The notes beneath the pieces are model-generated. The model made no database searches. It was not told the origin of the DNA and was given only the letters and a program-made list of their open reading frames with translations. This document shows, piece after piece, positions 33,547 through 42,284 of a stretch of DNA of 64,000 nt (the first letter of the stretch is position 1; every line of letters begins with the position of its first letter). The DNA comes from Candidatus Saccharibacteria bacterium UBA6040 (lineage in GTDB: Bacteria; Patescibacteriota; Saccharimonadia; Saccharimonadales; Saccharimonadaceae): assembly GCA_002429245.1 (NCBI GenBank), contig DIZA01000002.1, positions 62,001 to 126,000 of the forward strand, written 5' to 3'. Position numbers and translations under genes: made by a program.

Positions 33547-34581
33547 ATGAATATAACTGTCCAAATCCTCACCAGCGAATTAACCCGAACCTTCCTTCTG
33601 AGTGTCGGCGCATTCCTTTTTGCTATGTTCTTGACGCCGATTTATACGTTTGTTGCGTATCGTTTTAAATTCTGGAAAAAGCAACGCAAAACCAGTACGA
33701 CAGGGGAAGTGCTGTCTGTCTTCACAAAGCTTCACGCCGATAAGTTCAAACGTAATATTCCAACGATGGCGGGAATCATCTTTGTCTTTGCAATTACTTT
33801 TATCACGTTCTTCTTTAACCTTGATCGAAAAGAGACATGGTTGCCACTGGCTGCACTTCTTGGGGGCGCAGCTGTCGGACTGCTTGATGACATCATTAAC
33901 CTTCGAGGAACAGGACAGGGTGTTGCAGGGCTTCGTTCGAGCTTGAAGTTTATGATGATCACCGTTGTTGGTCTTGTGCTGGGCTGGTTCTTCTATGCGA
34001 AGCTTGGTATTGATGCTGTTCACATTCCATTTCTCGGCGACATTGCACTTGGATGGGGGATCGTTCCTCTGTTTGCCTTTGCGGTTGTTGCGGCCGGTAA
34101 CGCAGTCAACATTAGTGATGGGCTTGATGGACTCGCTGGTGGCTTGGCAGTGATTGCCTATGGCGCTTTTGGAACGATTGCCATTTTACAGGGGACGCCG
34201 TTAATCGCTGGATTTTGTTTCACGGTTGCTGGTGCGCTGTTGAGCTATCTTTGGTTTAATATTCACCCGGCTCGCTTCTTTATGGGTGACGTGGGAAGCT
34301 TCGCGCTCGGTGCTTCACTGGGTGTTGTCGCAATGTTAACAAATACATTATTGCTTCTGCCGGTGATCGGGATTGTCTTTGTGGTTGAAGCGGGTTCAAG
34401 TGCGCTTCAGATCTTTAGCAAGAAAGTCTTTAAGCGAAAAATCTTCCTATCTGCACCGGTTCATCATCACTTGGAAGCAAGTGGTTGGCCTGAAACAAAG
34501 GTCACGATGCGTTTCTGGGTCATCGCTGCCGTCGCCGCATTCTTTGGAGTTATGCTGGCAGTTGCTGGAGGCAACATTTAA
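33547..34581 (+). CDS. mraY: Phospho-N-acetylmuramoyl-pentapeptide transferase
   Basis: 344 residues, about ten membrane helices. It moves phospho-MurNAc-pentapeptide onto undecaprenyl phosphate to make lipid I. Conserved acidic sites are GLLDDIINLR, GNAVNISDGLDGLAGG and PARFFMGDVGSFALG, followed by APVHHHLEASGW (HHH motif). The stop overlaps the ftsW ATG by 1 nt. Confidence 0.95.
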   Translation: MNITVQILTSELTRTFLLSVGAFLFAMFLTPIYTFVAYRFKFWKKQRKTSTTGEVLSVFTKLHADKFKRNIPTMAGIIFVFAITFITFFFNLDRKETWLPLAALLGGAAVGLLDDIINLRGTGQGVAGLRSSLKFMMITVVGLVLGWFFYAKLGIDAVHIPFLGDIALGWGIVPLFAFAVVAAGNAVNISDGLDGLAGGLAVIAYGAFGTIAILQGTPLIAGFCFTVAGALLSYLWFNIHPARFFMGDVGSFALGASLGVVAMLTNTLLLLPVIGIVFVVEAGSSALQIFSKKVFKRKIFLSAPVHHHLEASGWPETKVTMRFWVIAAVAAFFGVMLAVAGGNI

Positions 34582-35885
34582 TGTCCCTCCGGAGTGGTGG
34601 GGGTGGGCGTCATTCACTTCGGTCAAAAGAGACTGTTAATGGAATTGTCACTCGTCGGCATCGTCCCGATTACATGATTGTCCTTTTTATGGGGCTGTTG
34701 ATGTTGATTGGACTGATCACGCTCTATGCCATTGGGCCACAGCGTGCAAATGTCCTAAATAACTCATATGGAAGTAGTTATGGTTCGACGTACTTCTTTG
34801 TAAAGCAGATCATTAGCCTAGCAATTGCCTTGATTGGCTTTTTTATATTTTCAACGATTCCTTATGAACGGGTTATCAAACAGGGTAAAAAACTACTTTG
34901 GATTGGTTTTGGGCTATGTACGGTTTTATTTCTTGCAGGCGCAGCTCACCTGAGCATTGCACCAGCAACACTTGGTGCGGTGAGGTGGTTTCAGCTCGGT
35001 ACGATCGGAAGTGTCCAGCCAGCTGAAATGCTTAAATTTGGCATTCTTGTATTCCTTGGAGGATTTATTGGAACTCGCGCCAAACAGGGCCTCATCAATG
35101 ACCGCTATAAAACGCTTATACCTGTGGCAGCGGTGACGATGCTCGCGTTGCTGTTCGTTGTCGTGTTACAAAAAGACCTCGGTACTGGTGTCGCGATTGC
35201 GGGTATGATTGCTGCAATGATGATGATCGCGGGAGTAAACAAACGTATCGGAGTTATCGCCCTCGCTGCATTGCTATTGATTGGTGTTATCTTTATCTTG
35301 ATCGCCCCACACCGTGTGCAGCGAATTGTCACCTATGTTGGTGGTTCGGACTCAACAGGCGGGAGTAGCTATCAAATAGATAATGCCTTAATCGCAATTG
35401 GCACCGGTGGCCCCTTCGGTGTCGGTATTGGGAATAGCGTACAGGCAAGCGGGTATCTGCCCGAAGCAACAAATGACTCCGTCTTTGCAATCATGGGAGA
35501 GATCTTTGGATTTGTTGGATTAATGATTATTCTGTTGATCTTGTTCAGCCTCTTAATGCGCCTCTTGTCGATTATGGATCACTTGGTTGATATTCGCCTC
35601 AAACTGCTCGTTGCGGGCGTGTTTGGCTGGTTTGGTGCCCATGTTATTCTTAATATATCGGCAATCATCGGTGTATTCCCGCTGACAGGTATTACACTGC
35701 CGTTACTGAGCTTTGGTGGTACCAGTATGATATTCCTTACAGCAGCACTCGGGCTGGTATTTCAATTATCTAGGTACACCGTACATTCATCAAGATTATC
35801 AAACGTAGGAGACAACAAGCATGAAGATTCTCGCAGTGGGCGGCGGATCGGGCGGACACGTTACGCCAGTCGTCGCAGTTCTTAA
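34581..35885 (+). CDS. ftsW: FtsW/RodA-type SEDS glycosyltransferase
   Basis: 434 residues, about ten membrane helices. The SEDS motifs AVRWFQLGTIGSVQPAEMLK and GVFPLTGITLPLLSFGGTSM are present. It polymerises lipid II with the neighbouring FtsI. The catalytic Asp region lies in the large loop after VLQKDLGTG. The C-terminus reads 65 bp into murG, encoding a basic Ser/Arg tail (SGRRIGRTRYASRRSS). Confidence 0.93.
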   Translation: MSLRSGGGGRHSLRSKETVNGIVTRRHRPDYMIVLFMGLLMLIGLITLYAIGPQRANVLNNSYGSSYGSTYFFVKQIISLAIALIGFFIFSTIPYERVIKQGKKLLWIGFGLCTVLFLAGAAHLSIAPATLGAVRWFQLGTIGSVQPAEMLKFGILVFLGGFIGTRAKQGLINDRYKTLIPVAAVTMLALLFVVVLQKDLGTGVAIAGMIAAMMMIAGVNKRIGVIALAALLLIGVIFILIAPHRVQRIVTYVGGSDSTGGSSYQIDNALIAIGTGGPFGVGIGNSVQASGYLPEATNDSVFAIMGEIFGFVGLMIILLILFSLLMRLLSIMDHLVDIRLKLLVAGVFGWFGAHVILNISAIIGVFPLTGITLPLLSFGGTSMIFLTAALGLVFQLSRYTVHSSRLSNVGDNKHEDSRSGRRIGRTRYASRRSS

Positions 35886-36972
35886 AGAAATCAGGGCTAT
35901 GCATCCAAAAGCCGAGCTTCGCTTTTGGTGTGACACGAAGTTTGCTCCTCAAGCACGGGCAACCGTTGAGGCATTTGATGCTACCATTCCCGTGCACACG
36001 ATTGTGGCAGGAAAGTTTCGTCGCTATTATCACTTAACTGTATTCCAACAATTAACCTGGCCATCATTAGTGCTTAAGAATGTAGGTGATGCGTTCAAGG
36101 TTGGCATCGGCTTTGTTCAGAGTTTCTTTAAGCTCATTTTTTGGCGTCCTGACGTCGTCTTCACTAAGGGCGGGTATGTCTGTTTGCCTGTTGGATTTGC
36201 AGCTCACTTGTTGCGGATTCCGTTGGTGATTCATGATTCCGATGCGCATCCGGGTCTGACGAATCGTGTTCTATCGAAGTGGGCGACTGCGATTGGCACT
36301 GGTGCGCCATTAGAATACTATCCATACCCTAAGTCAAAAACGACCTATGTTGGTATCCCGATTGCGGCTGAATTTCACCCCTATACGGCCTCTGAGCAAA
36401 TTGCGGCAAAAAAAGAGTGGGGAATTGCTACTGATCGACCGTTGATTGTTGTGACTGGCGGTGGGCTTGGTGCAACAAGAATTAACGAAGTAGTGGCAGA
36501 ATCGTTGCGTTCATTACAACAATTAGGTTCAGTCGTGTTAGTTGCTGGAGCAGGGCAGTATGATGAACTTCGCTCTTTGATGCCAGCTGACAGTGAGCAT
36601 TTTCAGCTGTATCCATTCGTCACAAATATGCATAGTTTGCTAGGAGCCTCTGATATTGTTGTCACGAGAGCCGGGGCAACGACGATTCTTGAACTTGCGG
36701 CCCTTGAAAAGCCAACGATCCTGATTCCAAATGGCAAACTTACCGGTGGACACCAGCTGAAAAATGCGGCCGTGTATCAAGAAGCTGGGGCAGTTTCCGT
36801 ACTTGATGAAGAGTTTCTCGTCGCTAATCCACAGCTATTAGCGAAAGAAATTAAACTCCTTTTCTCTGAACCAAAAGAAACTGCCGCAATGGCACATCGT
36901 TTCAAAGCGTTCAGTAAACCTGACGCGTCGAAAGATATGGCAACAATGATTATCAGGGCAGTGCGTTCGTAA
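35821..36972 (+). CDS. murG: UDP-GlcNAc:lipid I N-acetylglucosaminyltransferase MurG
   Basis: 383 residues. It makes lipid II on the inner membrane face. GGGSGGHVTPVVAVL is the N-terminal G loop, and the C-terminal GT-B half has VTGGGLGATRINEVV, VVTRAGATTILELAAL and PNGKLTGGHQLKNA. The start at 35821, inside ftsW, is fixed by the alignment of the G loop. No murC, murB, ddl or ftsZ follows. Confidence 0.94.
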   Translation: MKILAVGGGSGGHVTPVVAVLKEIRAMHPKAELRFWCDTKFAPQARATVEAFDATIPVHTIVAGKFRRYYHLTVFQQLTWPSLVLKNVGDAFKVGIGFVQSFFKLIFWRPDVVFTKGGYVCLPVGFAAHLLRIPLVIHDSDAHPGLTNRVLSKWATAIGTGAPLEYYPYPKSKTTYVGIPIAAEFHPYTASEQIAAKKEWGIATDRPLIVVTGGGLGATRINEVVAESLRSLQQLGSVVLVAGAGQYDELRSLMPADSEHFQLYPFVTNMHSLLGASDIVVTRAGATTILELAALEKPTILIPNGKLTGGHQLKNAAVYQEAGAVSVLDEEFLVANPQLLAKEIKLLFSEPKETAAMAHRFKAFSKPDASKDMATMIIRAVRS

Positions 36973-36974
36973 GC

Positions 36975-36980
36975 TATAAT
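36975..36980 (+). promoter_or_regulatory. -10 box of the ftsQ-like gene
   Basis: TATAAT lies 10 nt before ATG 36991, directly after the murG stop codon. Confidence 0.5.
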
Positions 36981-36990
36981 AAACATAACT

Positions 36991-37911
36991 ATGATAAAGT
37001 TCAGATCTAAAGCGAAAAACGACGCTCCTCGTCGCAGGCAACATAATGGCGATTTTGTTCGTACTCCTGCTGTTCCAGACGCCGGGACGCAGTTTCGTCG
37101 CAATCAGACTCTGAGCGGTGTCCGTCGCCCCGAATCTGAACCCGTGTCTGAACGGACTCGCATGCACGCACTGGCGCGTCGTCGTCGGAACGTTGGGGCG
37201 ATCTTTACGCTTGTCGTCGGCGTTATCATTGTGCTGGCTATCCTTTTGAGTCAGTTTACGGGGAACGTGATTGTCGCCGGCTCTTCACAAGCCGTTACAC
37301 GTACCATTCAACCTTCGGCTTATGCGAAAGCGATTAACGACTATCTGGCGATTCACCCCGTCGAAAGACTTCGGTTTGCTTTAAATGAAACCGCGCTTAG
37401 TTTATACGTAACGGGCATTCTTCCTGAGGTATCGCACGTTTCTTTGACGAGTACGAGTAATGTCGTTGAGTCGAACTTTACCTTAACCTTCCGTAAACCT
37501 GTTGCTGGTTGGCAGATTAATGGGCATCAATACTACGTTGACGAGACGGGGGTCGTTTTTCAGAATAACTATTACGAAACCCCCACGGTGCAGATTGTTG
37601 ACCAAAGTGGTGTCTCGCCAGAGCAAGGGACGATTGTTGCGAGTGCTCGCCTCCTGAGCTTCGTGGGAAGGGTTGTTGCGCTGGCAGGGCAGGGGAGTTA
37701 TACCGTGACGCAGGCTATCCTTCCGTCTGGTACAACTCGTGAAATCGATATCCAATTAAAAGATGTACAGCCGTTAATAAAATTATCGATCGACAGGGGA
37801 GCGGGGGAGCAGGTTGAGGATATGACTCGGTCACTGAATTACTTGAAGTCTGTGGGGCGTGGTGCGCAGTACGTTGATGTACGCGTGTCGGGCCGAGCCG
37901 TATACCAATAA
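36991..37911 (+). CDS. ftsQ: FtsQ/DivIB-like cell division protein
   Basis: 306 residues. A long basic cytoplasmic tail (about 75 residues), one membrane helix (about 69-93: GAIFTLVVGVIIVLAILLS) and an outside part follow, in which VERLRFALNETALSLYV and PEVSHVSLTS look like a POTRA-type segment and WQINGHQYYVDETGVVF like the beta domain of FtsQ. It is the last gene of the local dcw cluster. The call rests on topology, pattern and position. Confidence 0.75.
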   Translation: MIKFRSKAKNDAPRRRQHNGDFVRTPAVPDAGTQFRRNQTLSGVRRPESEPVSERTRMHALARRRRNVGAIFTLVVGVIIVLAILLSQFTGNVIVAGSSQAVTRTIQPSAYAKAINDYLAIHPVERLRFALNETALSLYVTGILPEVSHVSLTSTSNVVESNFTLTFRKPVAGWQINGHQYYVDETGVVFQNNYYETPTVQIVDQSGVSPEQGTIVASARLLSFVGRVVALAGQGSYTVTQAILPSGTTREIDIQLKDVQPLIKLSIDRGAGEQVEDMTRSLNYLKSVGRGAQYVDVRVSGRAVYQ

Positions 37912-37972
37912 GCAAGCTCGTGACTATGTAGTAAAAATCATAGCCCCCCGCTCCTCTCTTTTCTCACACTCA

Positions 37973-37991
37973 ATGTTCTATTTTTGTTCTA
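37973..37991 (+). repeat. 19-bp direct repeat, left copy
   Basis: ATGTTCTATTTTTGTTCTA, identical to 38545-38563. The copies bracket 553 nt of AT-rich DNA. Confidence 0.8.
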
Positions 37992-38125
37992 CTGGTGTGT
38001 GTTTGTGAAAAAAACATATAACAATACACAAAACGCAAAATGTCAAAAAGCAGGGTAGTGGAGGAGAATAGGGGGAGTAGGAATTATTTCACGGGCCATG
38101 GTTAGGCCGCGGCGATTTGGATAAG

Positions 38126-38134
38126 TGTGGATAA
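38126..38134 (-). promoter_or_regulatory. Perfect DnaA box
   Basis: TTATCCACA read on the minus strand, inside the AT-rich convergent region. Confidence 0.4.
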
Positions 38135-38544
38135 CTTATGTTGTAGTATGTATTAAATGCGACATTAAATACAACACGATATAGACCTAAGGCTACATGC
38201 CATACATAGGCGTGGATATGATCGTAAATAACAGTGTAACAAGTATGTTTGTAAACGCATGCGTACAATAACAGTGGCAAACCTCCAGTACTACACTACT
38301 CCAGAGGTATAAGTAATCAACTATGATTAGTATAGTCTATGTCGTAAAAGATATATTGTGCGACGTTAAATCTATATTCATGTAGCTACCTACTAATCAC
38401 ACTTGCACTCGATTTATCCCACTGACTTTCGTGTTTTTGTTTTTAATTATTGCTACTACGTCCTATCGCACTATGCATTCCGTTTCGTGGAATTGCCTGC
38501 GCGTTTATATATGTACGTAGCTTTGTTTTTATGGCTGTTCGATT

Positions 38545-38563
38545 ATGTTCTATTTTTGTTCTA
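38545..38563 (+). repeat. 19-bp direct repeat, right copy
   Basis: Exact copy of 37973-37991. It ends about 13 nt before the zeta-module terminator. Confidence 0.8.
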
Positions 38564-38575
38564 TAAACTTTCAGA

Positions 38576-38602
38576 ACAAAAAAAGCCTGTATGACGAGGC
38601 TT
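38576..38602 (-). terminator. Terminator of the zeta-kinase module
   Basis: On the minus strand AAGCCT and AGGCTT form a stem followed by seven T residues. Confidence 0.8.
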
Positions 38603-38630
38603 CCCTTTTGCGTATTGATTTACTTAGGCA

Positions 38631-38807
38631 CTAGCTTGCTTGGGCTTCATGCACTCGTTTAAGAAGTTCTAATCTTTTTTCCATAGATCCCTTAACGGCT
38701 TCTTCTACATTGGATTTATCCTGGACATAATTAATAAGATCACGTTGTGATAGCGTGGTTTTTGTTTTAGTATTTTTTAGTCCAAGTAGTTCAAAAAGTT
38801 TTTTCAT
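38631..38807 (-). CDS. 58-residue partner of the zeta-type kinase (candidate antitoxin)
   Basis: ATG 38807 overlaps the kinase stop codon (ATGA), so translation is coupled. The protein is short, charged and helical, from MKKLFELLGLKNTKTKTTLS to KRLELLKRVHEAQAS. A classic epsilon antitoxin precedes zeta and is about 90 residues; this one follows and is shorter. It could be an antitoxin of a new type or an accessory protein. I recognise no family. Confidence 0.6.
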   Translation of the reverse strand: MKKLFELLGLKNTKTKTTLSQRDLINYVQDKSNVEEAVKGSMEKRLELLKRVHEAQAS

Positions 38808-39541
38808 AACATTCTTTCCAATTCTTCAATATTATAACCTTGTTTGAGAAATGTGTCAATATCTTTGTCTTCATCTATGATATCATACTCTCTGATTCTT
38901 AATTCTTTCTGTTTTACGATCGTGATATCAAACCATTCATTCTTTTTAAACCGCTTCACTGCCTCGCGGATATTTATGAATACATTTGAACATGATTCGA
39001 GAAACCCTGCTTTATCGATCCCTCTCTCTGTTTCGACTTCTCGAGATTGTGTGTACTGCCACGCTACTTCTGCTCTATCGTACATAAACACTAACAGTAC
39101 CGCATAGCCTGCATCTAGAAGTCTTCCGACATTAGTAATTGATGCACCAGATTTTCCGGAAAATGTTCCGTCAATCAGCATATTATATCTACCTTTACGT
39201 AACGCGTCCACACATCTGGCAACTACCAGATTACCCTGACTGCGAAATAGTTTGTCGGTTTTTGGGGTATATTCTGGATAGAGTGATACGATTTGATCTA
39301 AATCAATATCTACAAATTTCAGATTCCCATAGGACTCGTCTTGCGAAAGCTTCTCCATGTACGATTGGAGGAATTCTGTTTTACCGGCGCCCGGGATTCC
39401 GGCCATAATGATAGCAACAGGGTGCTGACCGTCCTCTACGGGTTTTGCCTCGGAGTTTCGAATAAGTAGGTTAACGACATAGCGTTTTTGTCCTTCTTTG
39501 GAAAGTTTACTAAACTCGTCAGCGCCTATGTCTCGTTGCAT
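38804..39541 (-). CDS. Zeta-toxin-like P-loop kinase
   Basis: 245 residues. Walker A is GIPGAGKT at 48-55, then the substrate region VDIDLDQIVSLYP, an LIDGTFSGK segment and arginine-rich lid helices (QSREVETERGIDKAGF). Zeta toxins phosphorylate UDP-N-acetylglucosamine and so poison cell wall synthesis; other relatives modify different small molecules. It is transcribed toward the dcw cluster, followed by a 58-residue partner and a terminator. TATAAT lies 6 nt before its ATG (39548-39553). Confidence 0.8.
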   Translation of the reverse strand: MQRDIGADEFSKLSKEGQKRYVVNLLIRNSEAKPVEDGQHPVAIIMAGIPGAGKTEFLQSYMEKLSQDESYGNLKFVDIDLDQIVSLYPEYTPKTDKLFRSQGNLVVARCVDALRKGRYNMLIDGTFSGKSGASITNVGRLLDAGYAVLLVFMYDRAEVAWQYTQSREVETERGIDKAGFLESCSNVFINIREAVKRFKKNEWFDITIVKQKELRIREYDIIDEDKDIDTFLKQGYNIEELERML

Positions 39542-39547
39542 TCTCTA

Positions 39548-39553
39548 ATTATA
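39548..39553 (-). promoter_or_regulatory. Leaderless promoter of the zeta module
   Basis: TATAAT on the minus strand, 6 nt before the start codon. There is no room for a Shine-Dalgarno. Confidence 0.6.
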
Positions 39554-39580
39554 TCATCGTAAGATTAAAGACTGATGTCC

Positions 39581-42214
39581 TTAGTCTGAAGTAGTTGTTG
39601 GTTTTTTCTTCCGCGTTCGTGTTCGCTTGCGCTTTGGCTTGTCAGTAGGAGTCCCCTGCTCTGGCCCTGTTGGCGCCTCAGATCCAAAGGCAGGACTCAC
39701 GACTTGTTGCACGGCCACTGCCCCGCTATCGACAGGCCAGATACGCTCTTGTGCTAGGGCCTGAGGCTGTGGCCTCGACTGTTGCGCACCTTGTTGTTGG
39801 ACGGCGATTGCCTCTGAGATTTCGACTTCTACCTCTGAGCGAGGACGGCTGTAGTTACGGCGAGTATTCTCGATAATCCGACCAGTGTTATCAATCTGTT
39901 CGGGGGGAAGTGTCAATGTAGTCGCACTAAAGGCCGGTGCTTTCTCACCAGCAATCACCATGTTGATGATGAAGTGACGGTTGTGCATTTGTAAGAGATC
40001 TTGCGGCTCAAACTGCGGTTCGAACTGCTTTGACAGGATTGGTGCATCGTCAGCTGAGACACGGAATGAGATCATGGTTCCAACGTTACCAAAGACGGCG
40101 TCACGGACAGTCTCGGTCATCTGTGAGATGTATTGGTTGGCCACAGTCAAATTCAGTCCGTACTTACGAGCTTCAGAAAGAATCGTTGCAAATGAGTCAG
40201 TCGCAAAGTTCTGGAATTCGTCCACGTACAAGTAGAACGGACGGCGGTCTTCGATGTTAGGAATGTCGCTTCGGCTCATAGCAGCAAGTTGGATTTTGGT
40301 CACCAGGAAGGCACCAAGAATTGCGGCGTTGTCTTCGCCGATTAACCCCTTTGAGAGGTTGACGATCAGGATCTTTCCTTCGTCCATAATTTCACGGATG
40401 TTGAAGGTCGATTTTGGTTGGCCGATAATGTTACGGATGATTGGGTTGGCCGTGAAGGCACCAACTTTGTTCAAGACTGGAGCGATTGCTTCAGATTGGA
40501 ACTTCTCGTTCCAGCTGGCGAACTCAACATTCCAGAATTGCAAGACGACGGTATCGGTTGAGTATTCGAGCGTTTCTTTACGGAACTTTTTGTCCGTCAG
40601 CATGCGGGTAATATCGAGCATCGTTGTCGATGGGCGGTCCAGCAAAGCTAAGATTGTGTAACGTAGAATGTATTCCAGGCGTGGTCCCCATGACTCACCG
40701 AACATACGCTTCAAGACCCCGATGACTTCAGAGCTAATGTTCGTCTTTTGGCTTGGGTTGGTAACCTCTAATGGGTTAAATCCTAATGGGAAGGCGGTAT
40801 CGGCTGGGTTGAAGTAGACGACGTCGTCCATACGACTACCAGGGATAAAGCGCATGTTATCGACGGCAAAGTCACCGTGCGGGTCGATAATCGCGTAGCC
40901 GTGGCCATGGAAGATGTCACTAAGTGCAAACAGTTCGAGCGTTCCTGACTTACCTGCACCGGTTTGTCCGATGATATAAACGTGACGAGAGCGGTCAGAT
41001 CGCAGCATGCCAAACTGGTGGTTGATCCCGCGGAAGTTTGTCAGTCCAAAGGCGCTGATGTTCTCGTCGATCGATGGGTCACCTGTGATGATAGGAAGCT
41101 TTGCAGGCGGTTCTGCGGTCTTTGACGATGCCCAGACGATATTTGGTGTCTCAACGTTCGTGTGTGGCAAGTGGAAGACCGAGGCGAGCTCTTCGATGTT
41201 CAAAATAAAGCCACCGCGTCCAAAGGCGCGTTTTCGATACTTGATAAGATCTTCAGATTTAAAGCTGGCGCCTGAAATCTTAAATCCGTTCAAGTTGGTT
41301 GAGTTGTACTGTTTGAATGTTCCAACCAATGCTTGCATACGTTGACGGGCATTTACTTGGTCTTCACCAAGATATGCCAAGCGAATCTTGACTTCGTAAC
41401 CAAGTTTTGTTGCCTTCTTCTCTGCTTCGGCGATACGTGTTTTGTCGCGGTCGGATAGTTCTTTCGGTGCTGCAGTTTTGGTTGCTTCTTCAGGCGGTTT
41501 CCAAAGGGCTTCGAAGACGCCACTCAGAAAAGAAGCTCCCCCGCCCTTTCCAAATCCAAAGCCACCAGACTTACCCTCTTTGACAGATTTGATCCACTTT
41601 TCAGACCCTTTGTGCCAGTCGTCAGCGATTGGTTTTGCAAGGATTTGGATCCAGACTTCTTCACCAGCTGTTTCGAGTTTTGCGAGCGTTCCCGTAATAC
41701 CCGCCAGAGGGTCCACTTCAAAGTTCTGGAATGTTTTAATCGGCAACATTTGATTGTCGGTCAGGACGATTTCGGCAGTATAGACCACGCTATGTTCGCG
41801 TTCGTGAGCGACGTAATCTTCTTCAGCGTCACGAATTTGAACGGTTGGGTATTGAGAATAGATCTGGCTCTCAACAAAGCTACGGAGTGTCTTTGGTACC
41901 CAAGTGTAGAAACGGATCTGACCATTAACCGAGGCAACCTCGAGGCTGACATGTTCTTGGACGCCGGCGTTGTCGCGTAGTTCGGTTCGATCACGAAGAA
42001 TACCGTGCAGACTGGCGAATAGCTGTTCAGCGGCAAGTTCTTGCTTGTCATTAGTCTTTGGAATCTCAAGAATTAAGAGGTCGGCTTCGACTTCTTTTTC
42101 AACGATTTCCGCACGTTTATAATTGCGCCAGGTTAAGAATGCGAGGATTAAAACGATCGGTAGCCAAACGTATACCTGCAAGAAAAAGTTAATAATGATT
42201 CCGATGATACTCAT
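39581..42214 (-). CDS. TraD/VirB4-like type IV secretion ATPase
   Basis: 877 residues. One N-terminal membrane helix (about 8-27) is followed by a beta-rich region (about 60-390), then the motor: Walker A GQTGAGKSGTLEL, DPHGDFAVDNM, Walker B region FYLYVDEFQNFATDSFATIL and the sensor NQYISQMTETVRDAVFGN. A Lys/Arg-rich tail ends it (KPKRKRTRTRKKK). The layout is that of coupling-protein type ATPases common in CPR genomes. It may pump DNA or protein, or work with pili, but no other transfer genes are beside it. Confidence 0.82.
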   Translation of the reverse strand: MSIIGIIINFFLQVYVWLPIVLILAFLTWRNYKRAEIVEKEVEADLLILEIPKTNDKQELAAEQLFASLHGILRDRTELRDNAGVQEHVSLEVASVNGQIRFYTWVPKTLRSFVESQIYSQYPTVQIRDAEEDYVAHEREHSVVYTAEIVLTDNQMLPIKTFQNFEVDPLAGITGTLAKLETAGEEVWIQILAKPIADDWHKGSEKWIKSVKEGKSGGFGFGKGGGASFLSGVFEALWKPPEEATKTAAPKELSDRDKTRIAEAEKKATKLGYEVKIRLAYLGEDQVNARQRMQALVGTFKQYNSTNLNGFKISGASFKSEDLIKYRKRAFGRGGFILNIEELASVFHLPHTNVETPNIVWASSKTAEPPAKLPIITGDPSIDENISAFGLTNFRGINHQFGMLRSDRSRHVYIIGQTGAGKSGTLELFALSDIFHGHGYAIIDPHGDFAVDNMRFIPGSRMDDVVYFNPADTAFPLGFNPLEVTNPSQKTNISSEVIGVLKRMFGESWGPRLEYILRYTILALLDRPSTTMLDITRMLTDKKFRKETLEYSTDTVVLQFWNVEFASWNEKFQSEAIAPVLNKVGAFTANPIIRNIIGQPKSTFNIREIMDEGKILIVNLSKGLIGEDNAAILGAFLVTKIQLAAMSRSDIPNIEDRRPFYLYVDEFQNFATDSFATILSEARKYGLNLTVANQYISQMTETVRDAVFGNVGTMISFRVSADDAPILSKQFEPQFEPQDLLQMHNRHFIINMVIAGEKAPAFSATTLTLPPEQIDNTGRIIENTRRNYSRPRSEVEVEISEAIAVQQQGAQQSRPQPQALAQERIWPVDSGAVAVQQVVSPAFGSEAPTGPEQGTPTDKPKRKRTRTRKKKPTTTSD

Positions 42215-42284
42215 ACTGTCTATGTTATTCTCTCACCTCTTTAGAGATAAGGCAACGACCTCTCGTAAAGGTTTAATCCAAAGA

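Larger units (their letters stand above)
37912..38576. other. 665-nt AT-rich gene-free region at the point of convergence
   Basis: No convincing gene. Plus-strand genes end on the left and minus-strand genes end on the right. It holds two exact 19-bp direct repeats (37973 and 38545), a perfect DnaA box (38126-38134) and much AT-rich sequence. Short ORFs here are hydrophobic by composition and lack ribosome sites. Confidence 0.5.

Noticed and set aside
38089..38594. Short ORFs in the AT-rich region (minus 38089-38280, plus 38403-38594)
   Set aside because: No ribosome site or promoter; hydrophobic content follows from T-rich DNA.
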